64,000 nt of DNA, taken from positions 372,001 through 436,000 of the forward strand of contig NZ_CP019702.2 of NCBI RefSeq assembly GCF_002005205.3. The letters run 5' to 3'. Source of the DNA: Rhizobium rhizogenes. Lineage in GTDB: Bacteria; Pseudomonadota; Alphaproteobacteria; Rhizobiales; Rhizobiaceae. Under the pieces are notes generated by a model. That model was not told the origin of the DNA, did not search any database, and saw only the letters and a list, made by a program, of their open reading frames with translations. Positions within the stretch are counted from its first letter, which is position 1; every line of letters starts with the position of its first letter. The translations under genes were made by a program, and so were the position numbers. Shown one piece after another: positions 36,632-44,948 of this stretch.

Positions 36632-36691
36632 GGTCCGGCAAATGCGGATGGAATGGAAGTGTGGTGGTGAAAGTCGTGCATTTGCCGGACC
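36632..36691. repeat. 14-bp perfect inverted repeat with 32-bp loop
   Basis: GGTCCGGCAAATGC at 36632-36645 and its exact complement GCATTTGCCGGACC at 36678-36691. It lies in the 564-base gap between the beta-glucosidase and MFS genes, which otherwise contains no gene I can support. Confidence 0.7.
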
Positions 36692-36950
36692 GCGTTTCTT
36701 GGGCCGTGATGCCGGCCCGCTTTGGTCAGGGTATTGTCACGGCACCTATCGGATCGGTCCCTCCCCGCTTCTGGCATTGCGGGGCGCCTTTCCGAAACAT
36801 GGCCTGCCAGAACCATGCTTGTCAATGCCGGCCTCCGGTTCGCGAAGGGCGCCGCGCGTATCGCCCTTCCTTACCGGTTGCGGGAACAATGATGCGGCCG
36901 AACGGGGCAACGGGGAAAAGCGGGGAGCAATTTTGCGGCAAGTGATTGGG

Positions 36951-36988
36951 CCAAAAGAGGCGGCGGCGGAAAATCATCCGCCGCCGCT
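36951..36988 (-). terminator. Terminator after the MFS gene at 37015
   Basis: On the minus strand AGCGGCGGCGGA-N6-TCCGCCGCCGCCT forms a 12-bp GC-rich stem followed by CTTTT, 27 bases after the MFS stop. Confidence 0.75.
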
Positions 36989-37014
36989 CGCATTGTCCGA
37001 CCCATGGGTAGCGG

Positions 37015-38310
37015 TCACGCTGCCTGCGGCGCAAGGTTGGCGGAGCCCGGCTTTCTGAGCAGCAGCACCGAGACGGCGGCAATCATGCACATCAGACCGG
37101 CAATCTGCAGCGCGGGCATATAGGTGTCGAAATCGCTCTTGAAGAAACCTGCGCCGAAGGCGGCGGTGGCGGCACCCAGCTGATGGCCGGCAAAGACCCA
37201 GCCGAACACCAGCCCCGCCTTCTCGCGGCCGAAATTCTCGGCGGCGAGCTTCACGGTCGGCGGCACGGTCGCCACCCAGTCCAGCCCGTAAAAGACGGCA
37301 AAGACCGAAAGCTCCACGAAGCTGAACCCGGAAAAGGAGAGATAAAGCAGCGACAGGCCACGCAGACCGTAAAACCAGAATAGCAGGAAACGATTGTCGA
37401 AACGGTCGGAAAGCCAGCCGGCGAAGATGGTGCCGAAGAAATCGAAAATGCCGATAACCGCCAGCGTACCCGCCGCCGTGACGGCGGCCATGCCGAAATC
37501 ACCGCAGATCGAAATCCAGTGGGTCTGGATGAGGCCGTTGGTGGAAAGGCCGCAGACGAAGAAAGTACCGAACAGCACCCAGAAGACCGGGTTGCCGGAA
37601 ACGCTTTTCAGCGTCAGTATCGGCGATACCAGCGTTGCGAGGAACCTGTGATCCTGCCTGGGCGGGTGCGTCACGACAGTCTCGCCATAGGCTGGCAGGC
37701 CGAGATCGGCGGGGTGGTCGCGCATCAGAAGCAGCACGAGGATCATGGCAACGGCAATCACCGCGACGGAAAGTGTCAGGGCTGTCCGCCAGCCATAGGC
37801 TTCCGTCAGCGCCGCCAGAAGCGGCAGAAAAACCAGCTGGCCGGTGGCGTTGCTGGCCGTCATCAGGCCGATCACCAGCCCGCGGCGTTTGGAAAACCAG
37901 CGCGTCGCAACCGTGGCGCCCAGCACCAGCGCCGTCATGCCGGTGCCGACACCGATCACCACGCCCCACAGCAGCAGCAATTGCCAGACCTCTGTCATGA
38001 AAAACGAGGCGACGATGCCGCCCATGATCAGCGCAAGCGCCGTCGACACCACCTGGCGGATGCCGAAATGGTTCATGAAGGCGGCGGCAAAAGGCCCGAG
38101 CAGGCCGAAAAGCACCAGCCGGACGGCCATGGCGGAGGAAATATCGGCGATATCCCAGCCGAATTCCTGATGCAACGGCTGGATCATCACCCCCGCAGAG
38201 CCCATGGCCCCGGCGGTGGCCAGCATGGTCAGAAAGGTGGTGGCGGCGACAAGCCAGCCATAATGCAGGTTTCTGCCGGCCATCCAGCTGGCAAGGCGTG
38301 TGGAGAGCAT
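37015..38310 (-). CDS. MFS transporter controlled by the adjacent MarR regulator
   Basis: A 431-residue inner-membrane protein with 12 predicted helices. It starts MLSTRLASWMAGRNLHYGWLVAATTFLTML; HYGWxV at the first helix and the loop ATRWFSKRRGLVIGLMTASNATGQLVFLPLL between TM4 and TM5 are typical of the oxalate/formate-antiporter and monocarboxylate-like MFS group. GWLSDRFDNR follows TM8. The substrate is probably an organic anion but is not shown. I start at ATG 38310, preceded by AAAGGGA; a TTG two codons earlier is less likely. Two GGGTATATACCC-type sites lie in its promoter region. Confidence 0.85.
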   Translation of the reverse strand: MLSTRLASWMAGRNLHYGWLVAATTFLTMLATAGAMGSAGVMIQPLHQEFGWDIADISSAMAVRLVLFGLLGPFAAAFMNHFGIRQVVSTALALIMGGIVASFFMTEVWQLLLLWGVVIGVGTGMTALVLGATVATRWFSKRRGLVIGLMTASNATGQLVFLPLLAALTEAYGWRTALTLSVAVIAVAMILVLLLMRDHPADLGLPAYGETVVTHPPRQDHRFLATLVSPILTLKSVSGNPVFWVLFGTFFVCGLSTNGLIQTHWISICGDFGMAAVTAAGTLAVIGIFDFFGTIFAGWLSDRFDNRFLLFWFYGLRGLSLLYLSFSGFSFVELSVFAVFYGLDWVATVPPTVKLAAENFGREKAGLVFGWVFAGHQLGAATAAFGAGFFKSDFDTYMPALQIAGLMCMIAAVSVLLLRKPGSANLAPQAA

Positions 38311-38349
38311 GTTCAAGGTCCCTTTCCAGCGGCCTTCGGCCGAGTCTCG

Positions 38350-38384
38350 CGGGTATATACCCGATTTTGCGGGCAGATACCCGC
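38350..38384. promoter_or_regulatory. Tandem operator sites upstream of the MFS gene
   Basis: The perfect palindrome CGGGTATATACCCG at 38350-38363 is followed one helical turn later by the degenerate GCGGGCAGATACCCGC at 38369-38384. The same 14-mer occurs once more at 38808-38821 before the MarR gene, which identifies the likely regulator. Confidence 0.75.
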
Positions 38385-38399
38385 TTCATGATCAAAAAA

Positions 38400-38801
38400 C
38401 TACAGGGCGGCGAGCAGTTCCTGCAATTGCGCGGTCTTTTCCGGCCCCAGCCGGGCCTCGATCTCGTCCTGAACGCCGTCCCAGAGCGGTGCGCCCGTCT
38501 TCAGGATCGCCTGCCCCTCCTCCGTCACGGTCAGCGTCGCCTCCCGCTGGTCCTCACCGTGGCCGATCGCCACCAGCCCCATGCGCGCCAGCACCCTGGC
38601 ATTGCGGCCGACGGTGGAACGATCCAGCTCCACCCGCGCGGCAAGATCGGTGAGCGACACGGGCGCAGTGCGATTGATGTTCCGCAACAGGCTGAACTGG
38701 CCGATATTGACGCCAAGCGGCGCCAGCGCCTCGTCATAATAGGACGAGACCTTGCGGGATGCTTTGCGCAACAGAATGCAGTGGCAGCTATCGTTTGGCA
38801 T
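38400..38801 (-). CDS. MarR-family transcriptional regulator of the MFS gene
   Basis: A 133-residue regulator made of one winged-helix domain with flanking dimer helices. It begins MPNDSCHCILLRKASRKVSSYYDEALAPLGVNIGQFSLLRNI; the recognition region is SLTDLAARVELDRSTVGRNARVLARMGLV and the wing HGEDQREATLTVTEEG. The two N-terminal Cys (positions 6 and 8) could sense redox change, though that is a guess. The start at ATG 38801 is 7 bases downstream of the palindrome CGGGTATATACCCG, so bound protein would block its own promoter or translation start. The MFS gene follows on the same strand with the same site. Confidence 0.88.
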   Translation of the reverse strand: MPNDSCHCILLRKASRKVSSYYDEALAPLGVNIGQFSLLRNINRTAPVSLTDLAARVELDRSTVGRNARVLARMGLVAIGHGEDQREATLTVTEEGQAILKTGAPLWDGVQDEIEARLGPEKTAQLQELLAAL

Positions 38802-38807
38802 TTGTCT

Positions 38808-38821
38808 CGGGTATATACCCG
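38808..38821. promoter_or_regulatory. Operator palindrome upstream of the MarR gene
   Basis: CGGGTATATACCCG, identical over all 14 bases to the site at 38350-38363 before the MFS gene. It ends 7 bases from the MarR start codon, which fits autoregulation. Confidence 0.75.
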
Positions 38822-38894
38822 CAATGTGCTGGAAGCAAGAGACATCAGGCAGGTATTCACACCTGGTCGCGGAATAGCTGGCCACATACCTATT

Positions 38895-40136
38895 TTAAAA
38901 ACGCAGCCGGAAGAAACCATATATCGCCAGAACCGCGCAAACCGACGCCCCGATCAGATAGGGCAGATGCAGCGCGGCGATACGGCCAAGCGTGGGCTCG
39001 GCAAGGGTGACGAGCAGACCTGCGGCCAATGCACCGAACGACATCGCGCCCCAGCCGAAAAACCGGTAGACGGAATTGACGCGGCCGAGCAACCCGTCCG
39101 GAATGAGCCGTTGCCTGTAACTGACCGTCACCACATTCCAGAGCATGCCGGCTGCGGCCTCGAAAAACAGGCCCAATGCCACCAGTGGCACGGAGCCAGA
39201 AAGGCCCAGCGCCAGATTGAACAGCGCAAAGGTGCAGAGCGCCAGAACCAGGCTTTTCCGCGCCCCAAGCCGGCGGGCAAGCCAGGGTGAGGCGAGCCCG
39301 CCAACAACGCCGCCGGCCGCACCACAGGTCAGCAACACGCCATAGGCCACCGCCGACAGCTGCAGCACTTCCTGCGCGTAAAGGACGAGGATCGTCATTC
39401 CGCCGATGAAGACGGCATTGATGACGCCCAGCATGAGGGCAAGCCGCAGGATCATCCTGTTGTGCCACATCCAGCCAAGCCCCTCCCGCAATGCCGGCCA
39501 GAAGGAGAAGGTGCCGGACGGTTTGCGCGGCGGCAGCACGATCAACCAGATCAACAGGGCCGACACCGCATAAAACCCGGCATCCAGACCGAAAGGAAAG
39601 GCGATACCGGCGGTAATCAGCAGGCCGGCCAGCGGCGGACCGATAAACTGGCCAGTGACCTGTTCGGCACTCCACATCTGGCCGTTGGCATGTTCGAGAT
39701 CGCTGGGGGCAACCAGCGACGGCAGGATCGTCTGCGCCGCATTGTCCCGGACCACCTCGGCGCAGCCCAGCAGGAAAGCGACCACCGCCAGCGAAAAAAT
39801 CACCGTCATACCGGCATCCGCCGGTCGCGGAAGCACGGTGGTGGCGGAGATCATGGCAACGGCGCAGACCATCAACGCCAGCCGGACCAGATCAGCCCGC
39901 ACCATCAACAGGCGCCGGTCACTCCGATCCGTCCAGACACCGACGGGAAGCGCAAAGAGCAGCCAGGGCATTCGCTGCGCCACCGCGATCATGGAAATCA
40001 GCAGCGGATCGCCTGTCAGCAGGGTGGCAAGCCAGGGTATCGCCACCATGGATATGCCATCGGCAAGATTGGATACGGCGCTTGCGGAAAAAAGAAGACG
40101 GTAGTCGCGGTTTACCCGAAGAAGAGTTGCCTGCAT
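38895..40136 (-). CDS. MFS exporter, DHA3/EntS-like
   Basis: A 413-residue inner-membrane protein with 12 predicted helices. It opens LLRVNRDYRLLFSASAVSNLADGISMVAIPWLATLLTGDPLLISM and has the TM2-3 motif GVWTDRSDRRLLMVRADLVRL; in the second half PWLARRLGARKSL is the mirror motif, and YRQRLIPDGLLGRVNSVYRFFGWGAMSFGAL is typical of the DHA3 (macrolide/enterobactin exporter) family. It therefore probably exports drugs or a siderophore. It lies upstream of the MarR gene on the same strand, but the 93-base gap holds the MarR operator only on the MarR side, so it need not belong to that regulon. Confidence 0.83.
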   Translation of the reverse strand: MQATLLRVNRDYRLLFSASAVSNLADGISMVAIPWLATLLTGDPLLISMIAVAQRMPWLLFALPVGVWTDRSDRRLLMVRADLVRLALMVCAVAMISATTVLPRPADAGMTVIFSLAVVAFLLGCAEVVRDNAAQTILPSLVAPSDLEHANGQMWSAEQVTGQFIGPPLAGLLITAGIAFPFGLDAGFYAVSALLIWLIVLPPRKPSGTFSFWPALREGLGWMWHNRMILRLALMLGVINAVFIGGMTILVLYAQEVLQLSAVAYGVLLTCGAAGGVVGGLASPWLARRLGARKSLVLALCTFALFNLALGLSGSVPLVALGLFFEAAAGMLWNVVTVSYRQRLIPDGLLGRVNSVYRFFGWGAMSFGALAAGLLVTLAEPTLGRIAALHLPYLIGASVCAVLAIYGFFRLRF

Positions 40137-40289
40137 GCCTGATCCCCGCCGCTGAAAATCACACCGGAGCGCTTGCAGGCCGACGCAAATATCTGACAGG
40201 CATTACGATATTGCCCGCCCCCGCGAACCGGCATCCAATCCGATATCGCAGCTTTGCATGAAAGACTATTTTGCGGAAACTGAATTTCC

Positions 40290-40328
40290 GGCGCTCCGGT
40301 CCCGGCCACTAGACCGGGCCGGAGCGCC
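40290..40328 (-). terminator. Strong hairpin after the GNAT gene, probable terminator
   Basis: GGCGCTCCGGTCCCGG-N8-CCGGGCCGGAGCGCC forms a 15-bp stem with a single bulge. It lies 14 bases after the GNAT stop. The following minus-strand bases are AAATTCAGTTT, so a classic T-run is missing. Confidence 0.55.
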
Positions 40329-40341
40329 GACATTGTTCACC

Positions 40342-40911
40342 TCAGGCCGAAAGCCGGCGGCCGTTTGCCACCAGAAGACCGGCGGCGCCTTCCAGCCAGC
40401 CGGCTTTCAGCTCCAGCGCCAGGAAACGGCTGCGCTCGAACGGGCCTGGCATGATGAGGTGCTGCGCCTTGTCGGCGAAGAAGCCGAAACGTTCGTAATA
40501 GGGTGCGTCGCCAACCAGAAGGATGGCGCCATGGCCGCGTCTGGTGGCTTCGGCGATCGCCGCGCGCATCAGTGCCGAGCCGATGCCCTTGCCCTCATGG
40601 GCGGCATCGACAGCCAGCGGGCCGAGCAGCAGCGCTTCGACGGCACGGCCTTCACGCGAGATGCCGGCTTCGACATTCCACAGGCGCACCGTGCCGATGA
40701 CATGGCCGTCCTCATCGCGGGCGACCAGCGCCAGGCCCTCGGCCGGAATGCGGCCGGCGCGCAGCTTTTCGGAAGACTTGCGGCGGCGGCCGGCGCCCAT
40801 GGCGCGGTCCAGCAGGTTCTCACGGGCGACGACATCGCCCGGATTTTCCTGATCGACATGAAATGTCTGCGGTGTGAAAAATGCCCGTACCGAATTCAAA
40901 AGAGCGGCCAT
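40342..40911 (-). CDS. GNAT N-acetyltransferase, YhbS-like
   Basis: A 189-residue enzyme. The acetyl-CoA binding segment is LLLGPLAVDAAHEGKGIGSALMRAAIAEATRRGHGAILLVGDAPYYERFGF, with the (R/Q)xxGxG/A-like motif seen as HEGKGIG. The VGDxxYYxRFGF ending defines the YhbS (COG3153) group. An N-terminal arm (VVARENLLDRAMGAGRRRKSSEKLRAGR) is also family-typical. Function is unknown. It stands alone between the MFS gene and ornithine decarboxylase, all on the minus strand. Confidence 0.88.
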   Translation of the reverse strand: MAALLNSVRAFFTPQTFHVDQENPGDVVARENLLDRAMGAGRRRKSSEKLRAGRIPAEGLALVARDEDGHVIGTVRLWNVEAGISREGRAVEALLLGPLAVDAAHEGKGIGSALMRAAIAEATRRGHGAILLVGDAPYYERFGFFADKAQHLIMPGPFERSRFLALELKAGWLEGAAGLLVANGRRLSA

Positions 40912-40968
40912 CCTTGGCCTCCCGTCACACTACCGCCCACACGCGGCCCTTGATGAAAATTGGTGGAG

Positions 40969-41059
40969 CCGTTCCGGCCCGCCGACACGCTTTCCTCGGC
41001 TGGAAGAGGTGCAGCAAGCAGGGATTTGCGCAACAGCACAATCGGCAGGGCCGGAACGG
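40969..41059. repeat. 12-bp inverted repeat flanking a 67-bp spacer downstream of odc
   Basis: CCGTTCCGGCCC at 40969-40980 and its exact complement GGGCCGGAACGG at 41048-41059. With a GC-rich hairpin at about 41070-41098 it lies in the 192-base gap after the odc stop and may help end or stabilise that transcript. Confidence 0.5.
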
Positions 41060-41103
41060 AAGCTTGGTCGAGACGCCGCCCTTTTCAGCGGACGGCGTTC
41101 GGA

Positions 41104-42237
41104 TCAGATGACGTAAGCCTTCAGCGGCTCGAAGCCGTTAAAGGCAACCGCCGAATAGGTCGTCGTATAGGCGCCCGTGCCTTCGATCAGAACTTCATCG
41201 CCGATGGTCAGAGAGACCGGCAGCGGGTACATGTTCTTTTCATACAGCACGTCGGCGCTGTCGCAGGTCGGACCGGCCAGAACGCAGGGCTGCATCTCGT
41301 CCTGATCACGCTCGGTGCGGATCGGGTAACGGATAGCCTCGTCCATCGTCTCGGCGAGACCGCCGAACTTGCCGATGTCGAGGAACACCCAGCGGTGGTT
41401 GTCGTTGTCGGACTTGCGCGAGACAAGAACGACTTCCGCCTTGATGACGCCTGCATTGCCGACCATGCCGCGGCCCGGCTCGATGATCGTCTTCGGGATC
41501 TGGTTGCCGAAGTGCTTGCGCAGCGCCGTGTCGATCGCCTGGCCGTATTCTTCGGCAGCCGGAACGTCGCGCAGGTACTTGGTCGGGAAACCACCGCCCA
41601 TGTTGACCATCTGCAGGTGGATGCCCTGCTTGGCCAGCGAAGCGAAGACGCGCTTGGCATCGGCAAGTGCGGCATCCCATGCGTCGAGATTCATCATCTG
41701 CGAGCCGACATGGAAGGACACGCCGTAGGATTCGAGGCCGAGCTGATGCGCGTAGACCAGAACGTCGACGGCCATCTGCGGCACGCAGCCGAACTTGCGA
41801 GAGAGCGGCCATTCCGCACCTTCGCCATCCGTCAGCACGCGGCAGAAGACGCGCGCGCCGGGAGCGGCACGGGCAACCTTCTCGACTTCCTCATGGCTGT
41901 CCACGGCGAAGAGATCGATGCCGAGCGCGTAAGCGCGGGCGACATCGCGTTCCTTCTTGATGGTGTTGCCGAAGGAGATACGGTCGGCCGTCGCGCCGGC
42001 ATCGAGCGCCATCTGGATTTCAGCCACGGAGGCGCAATCGAAATTGGAGCCGAGCGAAGCGAGCAGCTTCAGGATTTCGGGAGCCGGATTTGCCTTCACG
42101 GCATAATAGATCGCGCTGTTCGGCAGGGAATGCCGGAACGCGTTGAAATTGTCGCGCACGACGTCGAGATCAACCACAAGGCAAGGGCCTTCGGGACGTC
42201 GGGTCTTGATGAAGTCGAGAATGCGTGCAGTCGTCAT
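41104..42237 (-). CDS. odc: Ornithine (or lysine/ornithine) decarboxylase, alanine-racemase-fold type
   Basis: PLP enzyme making putrescine from ornithine, the entry to spermidine. The 377-residue protein is of the eukaryotic-like fold III group. The PLP lysine is Lys48 in IYYAVKANPAPE; the glycine loop is VNMGGGFPTKYL; the phosphate-binding segment EPGRGMVG, and the active-site Cys/Asp lie in GPTCDSADVLYE. Start ATG 42237 gives MTTARILDFIKTRRPEGPCLVVDLD. It is preceded by a leader of more than 400 bases and a 30-codon ORF whose stop lies in the ribosome site. Lysine decarboxylation as a side activity is possible. Confidence 0.93.
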   Translation of the reverse strand: MTTARILDFIKTRRPEGPCLVVDLDVVRDNFNAFRHSLPNSAIYYAVKANPAPEILKLLASLGSNFDCASVAEIQMALDAGATADRISFGNTIKKERDVARAYALGIDLFAVDSHEEVEKVARAAPGARVFCRVLTDGEGAEWPLSRKFGCVPQMAVDVLVYAHQLGLESYGVSFHVGSQMMNLDAWDAALADAKRVFASLAKQGIHLQMVNMGGGFPTKYLRDVPAAEEYGQAIDTALRKHFGNQIPKTIIEPGRGMVGNAGVIKAEVVLVSRKSDNDNHRWVFLDIGKFGGLAETMDEAIRYPIRTERDQDEMQPCVLAGPTCDSADVLYEKNMYPLPVSLTIGDEVLIEGTGAYTTTYSAVAFNGFEPLKAYVI

Positions 42238-42660
42238 CGATATATTCCCTATAAAACCGACTCCGGAAAAAAATCCGAAGGACAAAGGACGCTCGAGATA
42301 TGCATTCGAATCAGCCGGTGGAGGCGCAGAATCGATAGCATACGCTCAAGGCGCGAATGTGAACGATGCCCTGCCAGAGCATCATTCGGCTTTGTCTGCC
42401 ATGGATTGGAGGGAATGACCCGACCGCACTTCAGGCAATGATGGTGTGCCTCTTTAGTACCCCGGCTGATGGAGAGCCGGCAGAGAACCAGAAAGGCCCG
42501 CACCGTCGTTGCTTCGTATGTCCTCGCATTTTCCGGTTGGCCGGAATAGCGACTGGAGGGGTTAGTTCCAGGTACCTTACCGAGATCCTCACCACATCGA
42601 GGACCCGGCGGACACACATGGGCACGTGCGACTTTGGGCAGCACGGGAGATAAGAATATT
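42238..42660 (-). ncRNA. Long 5' leader of odc, candidate speF-type regulatory RNA
   Basis: About 420 bases of noncoding leader precede odc on the minus strand. From knowledge, an RNA motif named speF was described upstream of alphaproteobacterial ornithine decarboxylase genes. Local hairpins are visible, for example CCGGCT-N7-AGCCGG (minus strand, near 42465-42485) and a CCGG pair around an AACC core near 42531-42547. I cannot fold or align the whole region, so the motif call rests on location, length and gene context. Exact ends are not determined. Confidence 0.5.
42249..42341 (-). CDS. Candidate 30-codon upstream ORF (leader peptide) of odc
   Basis: An ATG at 42341 opens a 30-residue reading frame, beginning MLSILRLHRLIRMHISS and ending in a UAG at 42249-42251. 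Eleven bases separate the stop from the odc ATG, and UAGGGA makes the stop part of the odc ribosome site, so ribosomes ending or stalling here would change access to odc. The basic, His-rich middle recalls in general character the enterobacterial SpeFL arrest peptide, which senses ornithine, but I claim no homology. Its own ribosome site is weak. An internal ATG gives an 18-residue form. Confidence 0.35.
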   Translation of the reverse strand: MLSILRLHRLIRMHISSVLCPSDFFPESVL

Positions 42661-42776
42661 CGCCGTCATAATCAAGAGGATTTTTTCACCAGATAGCGGA
42701 TTTTTTCAGCAACCATTTTGGGGTTGAACAGTCCTCCTTCAGCGTTCAATTATATGGAACGAACCGGAGGATTTTC

Positions 42777-43670
42777 ATGGACACGCTGACCCGCATCCGC
42801 GCCTTTATCGATGTCGTCGAAGCGGAGGGTTTTTCCGCCGCCGCGCGCAAGACGGGGCGATCCAAGGCGCTTCTGTCCAAATATGTCCGGGAACTGGAAG
42901 ACGATCTCGGCGCGCTGCTTCTCAACCGCACGACAAGGCAGTTTTCGCTGACCGAGGCCGGGCACACCTATTACCGCACCGCCTCCGACATACTGAAGGA
43001 GATCGACAACCTCGCCGATCTGGTGCGCGAGAAGAATGCCGATCTCAAGGGCAAGCTCCGGATTTCGGTTCCGCGCACCTTCATCGATGCCGATGTCGGC
43101 CAGAGCCTGATCGATTTCGCCAAGGAAAATCCGGAGCTGTCGCTGGAAATCGTCGCCGAGGACCGGTTTGTCGACCTGATCGAAGAAGGTTTCGACCTTG
43201 CCGTCCGGATAACCCGGCTGGAGGATTCGGGCCTCATCGCCCGCAAGCTTTCCGATTTCCGCGTCTATGCGGTGGCGACGGCGGATTTCGTGGCCCAGCA
43301 CGGGCCGCTCGACGGGCCGCAGGATTTCTCCCGCGTTCCCTTCATCATCGACACCAATACGCGTTTTCACAATACGGTGCGCTATCTCGAGCCGGATGGC
43401 GGTTCGAATTCGGTCACCATCAGCGGGCCTATCGAGGTCAACAGCCCCCAGGCGACGCTGCGCGCCGCCCGCGCCGGCCTCGGCATCGCCATGGTACCTG
43501 ACTTCATCGCCCGGCCCTATATCCAGTCCGGCGAGCTGGTGACGCTGTTCGACGATTATATTTCCAAGGACCGCGGCATTTATGCGGTCTATCCGCATCG
43601 CCGTTACCTGCCGGCCAAGGTGCGCAGCTTCGTGGACTATCTTTCAGCGTGGTTCAGGAAGAACGGGTGA
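42777..43670 (+). CDS. LysR-family transcriptional regulator
   Basis: A 297-residue regulator of the CrgA/DsdC-like group. The HTH spans residues 1-60 (MDTLTRIRAFIDVVEAEGFSAAARKTGRSKALLSKYVRELEDDLGALLLNRTTRQFSLTEAG region), followed by the dimer helix and a type 2 periplasmic-binding-like effector domain (LKGKLRISVPRTFIDADVGQSLIDFAKENPELSLEIV...). It is divergent from odc, 539 bases away. LysR proteins commonly control a divergent neighbour, but the long odc leader makes this uncertain; quinone or NADPH reductase genes are other frequent targets of this group, none being adjacent here. Confidence 0.88.
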   Translation: MDTLTRIRAFIDVVEAEGFSAAARKTGRSKALLSKYVRELEDDLGALLLNRTTRQFSLTEAGHTYYRTASDILKEIDNLADLVREKNADLKGKLRISVPRTFIDADVGQSLIDFAKENPELSLEIVAEDRFVDLIEEGFDLAVRITRLEDSGLIARKLSDFRVYAVATADFVAQHGPLDGPQDFSRVPFIIDTNTRFHNTVRYLEPDGGSNSVTISGPIEVNSPQATLRAARAGLGIAMVPDFIARPYIQSGELVTLFDDYISKDRGIYAVYPHRRYLPAKVRSFVDYLSAWFRKNG

Positions 43671-43707
43671 GGAGTGGAGAGCCGGATGGCTTTCACCGAG
43701 CGCCCCT

Positions 43708-43821
43708 CCGTCATGCCGGACTTGATCCGGCATCCAGCCACGGCGCGTCTGCGCCGTGAAGGAGTGTTTTACGATCAAGGACTTGATCGCGCTGGACCCC
43801 GGACCAAGTCCGGGGTGACGG
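43708..43821. repeat. Palindromic intergenic repeat, type B
   Basis: A 114-bp copy nearly identical to 10355-10469: outer arms CCGTCATGCCGGACTTGATC / CAAGTCCGGGGTGACGG, inner CGGCGCGTCTGCGCCG and GATCAAGGACTTGATC. It lies between the convergent LysR and substrate-binding protein genes. Confidence 0.9.
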
Positions 43822-43922
43822 TGTGCGGATGCAACGGCCTCATTAAAACCTGATCTCGGCAAGTTTTTCCACCCGCCTAAACGCCCGCCTTGCAGCGGGC
43901 GTCGTACGCCGCAAGCCGCGTA

Positions 43923-44876
43923 TCAGAACGGCGAATCCGGGAAGTAGAACTGCTCGGCATTCTCCTTGGTGATCAATGTCGCGTCGAGAATATAATTCCC
44001 GGCAACCGGCACCTGATCATAGAAATGCCCGGCCGTCAGCTGCATGGCTGTCGCCACCATCGCCGGCGGATAGAGCACATCGACCGGCACCAGCTTGTCG
44101 CCATCCATGACCTTCTTGATCATGTCCTTGGAGCCGGCGCCCGCGACGATATACTGGATATCGGTACGGTTCGCCTGCTGGATCGCTTCCAGCACGCCAA
44201 TCGCCATGTCGTCATCCTGGCACCAGACCACGTCGATCTTCTTGTATTTGGTCAGATAGTCCTGCATCACGCGGAAGGCGTCGTCGCGGTTCCAGTTGCC
44301 GTATTGACGGTCGAGAACCTTGACGTTCGAACCGGCGATGCCCTTGTCGAACCCATCCTGACGCTGCTGGTCGATGGGGATCGGCAGGCCGCGAATGACC
44401 ACCACTTCCGCATCCGGCGTGGTCTTCTTGATGTATTCGCCCGCCACCTGGCCGAGCGCCGGATTGTTGCCGGCAACATAGAGATCGCGGATGGAATTGT
44501 CATTGACGCTCGGCGCGCGGTCAACAAGCGCAACGAAGGTGCCCTTGTCCTTGATCTCCTTGATGGCGTTGACCAGCGGATCGGGATCGGACGGCAAAAC
44601 GACCAGTGCGTCCAGCCCCTGCACGGCAAGATCCTGCAGCGCGTTGGCCTGATTGGCAGCATCCGGCGATGTCTTGACGATCACATTAAGCCCCGGATGC
44701 TCCTGCATGAGCAGCTTCGCCACGCGCTCGGCATGATAGACGACACCGGCCGTCCAGCCGTGGTCGGCGGCCGGAATGGAGACGCCGATGGTGACCTTCT
44801 TGTCCTGCGCATGGGCCGAGCCCGCCAGCACCGCAGCCAGCGCGGCAAAGGCCACGCCGATGAATTTTCTACGCAT
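43923..44876 (-). CDS. Sugar ABC transporter substrate-binding protein (ribose-binding type)
   Basis: A 317-residue periplasmic protein. The signal peptide MRRKFIGVAFAALAAVLAGSAHA ends with AHA|QDK; the mature part is a type 1 periplasmic-binding fold: VTIGVSIPAADHGWTAGVVYHAERVAK, GLDALVVLPSDPDPLVNAIKEIKDKGTFVALVDRAPSVNDN, WCQDDDMAIGVLEAIQQA. This is the RbsB/XylF group; DHGWT near the N-terminus usually contacts the sugar. The ligand is not shown. It is last in an operon ATPase-permease-receptor, the reverse of many rbs operons. The ATG at 44876 follows GGAGGAAAGAG. Confidence 0.88.
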   Translation of the reverse strand: MRRKFIGVAFAALAAVLAGSAHAQDKKVTIGVSIPAADHGWTAGVVYHAERVAKLLMQEHPGLNVIVKTSPDAANQANALQDLAVQGLDALVVLPSDPDPLVNAIKEIKDKGTFVALVDRAPSVNDNSIRDLYVAGNNPALGQVAGEYIKKTTPDAEVVVIRGLPIPIDQQRQDGFDKGIAGSNVKVLDRQYGNWNRDDAFRVMQDYLTKYKKIDVVWCQDDDMAIGVLEAIQQANRTDIQYIVAGAGSKDMIKKVMDGDKLVPVDVLYPPAMVATAMQLTAGHFYDQVPVAGNYILDATLITKENAEQFYFPDSPF

Positions 44877-44948
44877 AGTCTCTTTCCTCCCAAGACCGGG
44901 GCGTTCCTCCTTCAACCGCACCTGCCCCACATGGTGCGGCGTGATACG

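Noticed and set aside
35089..36945. A 618-codon plus-strand open frame opposite the beta-glucosidase
   Set aside because: Antisense shadow; the minus strand carries all catalytic motifs of family 1 glycosidases.
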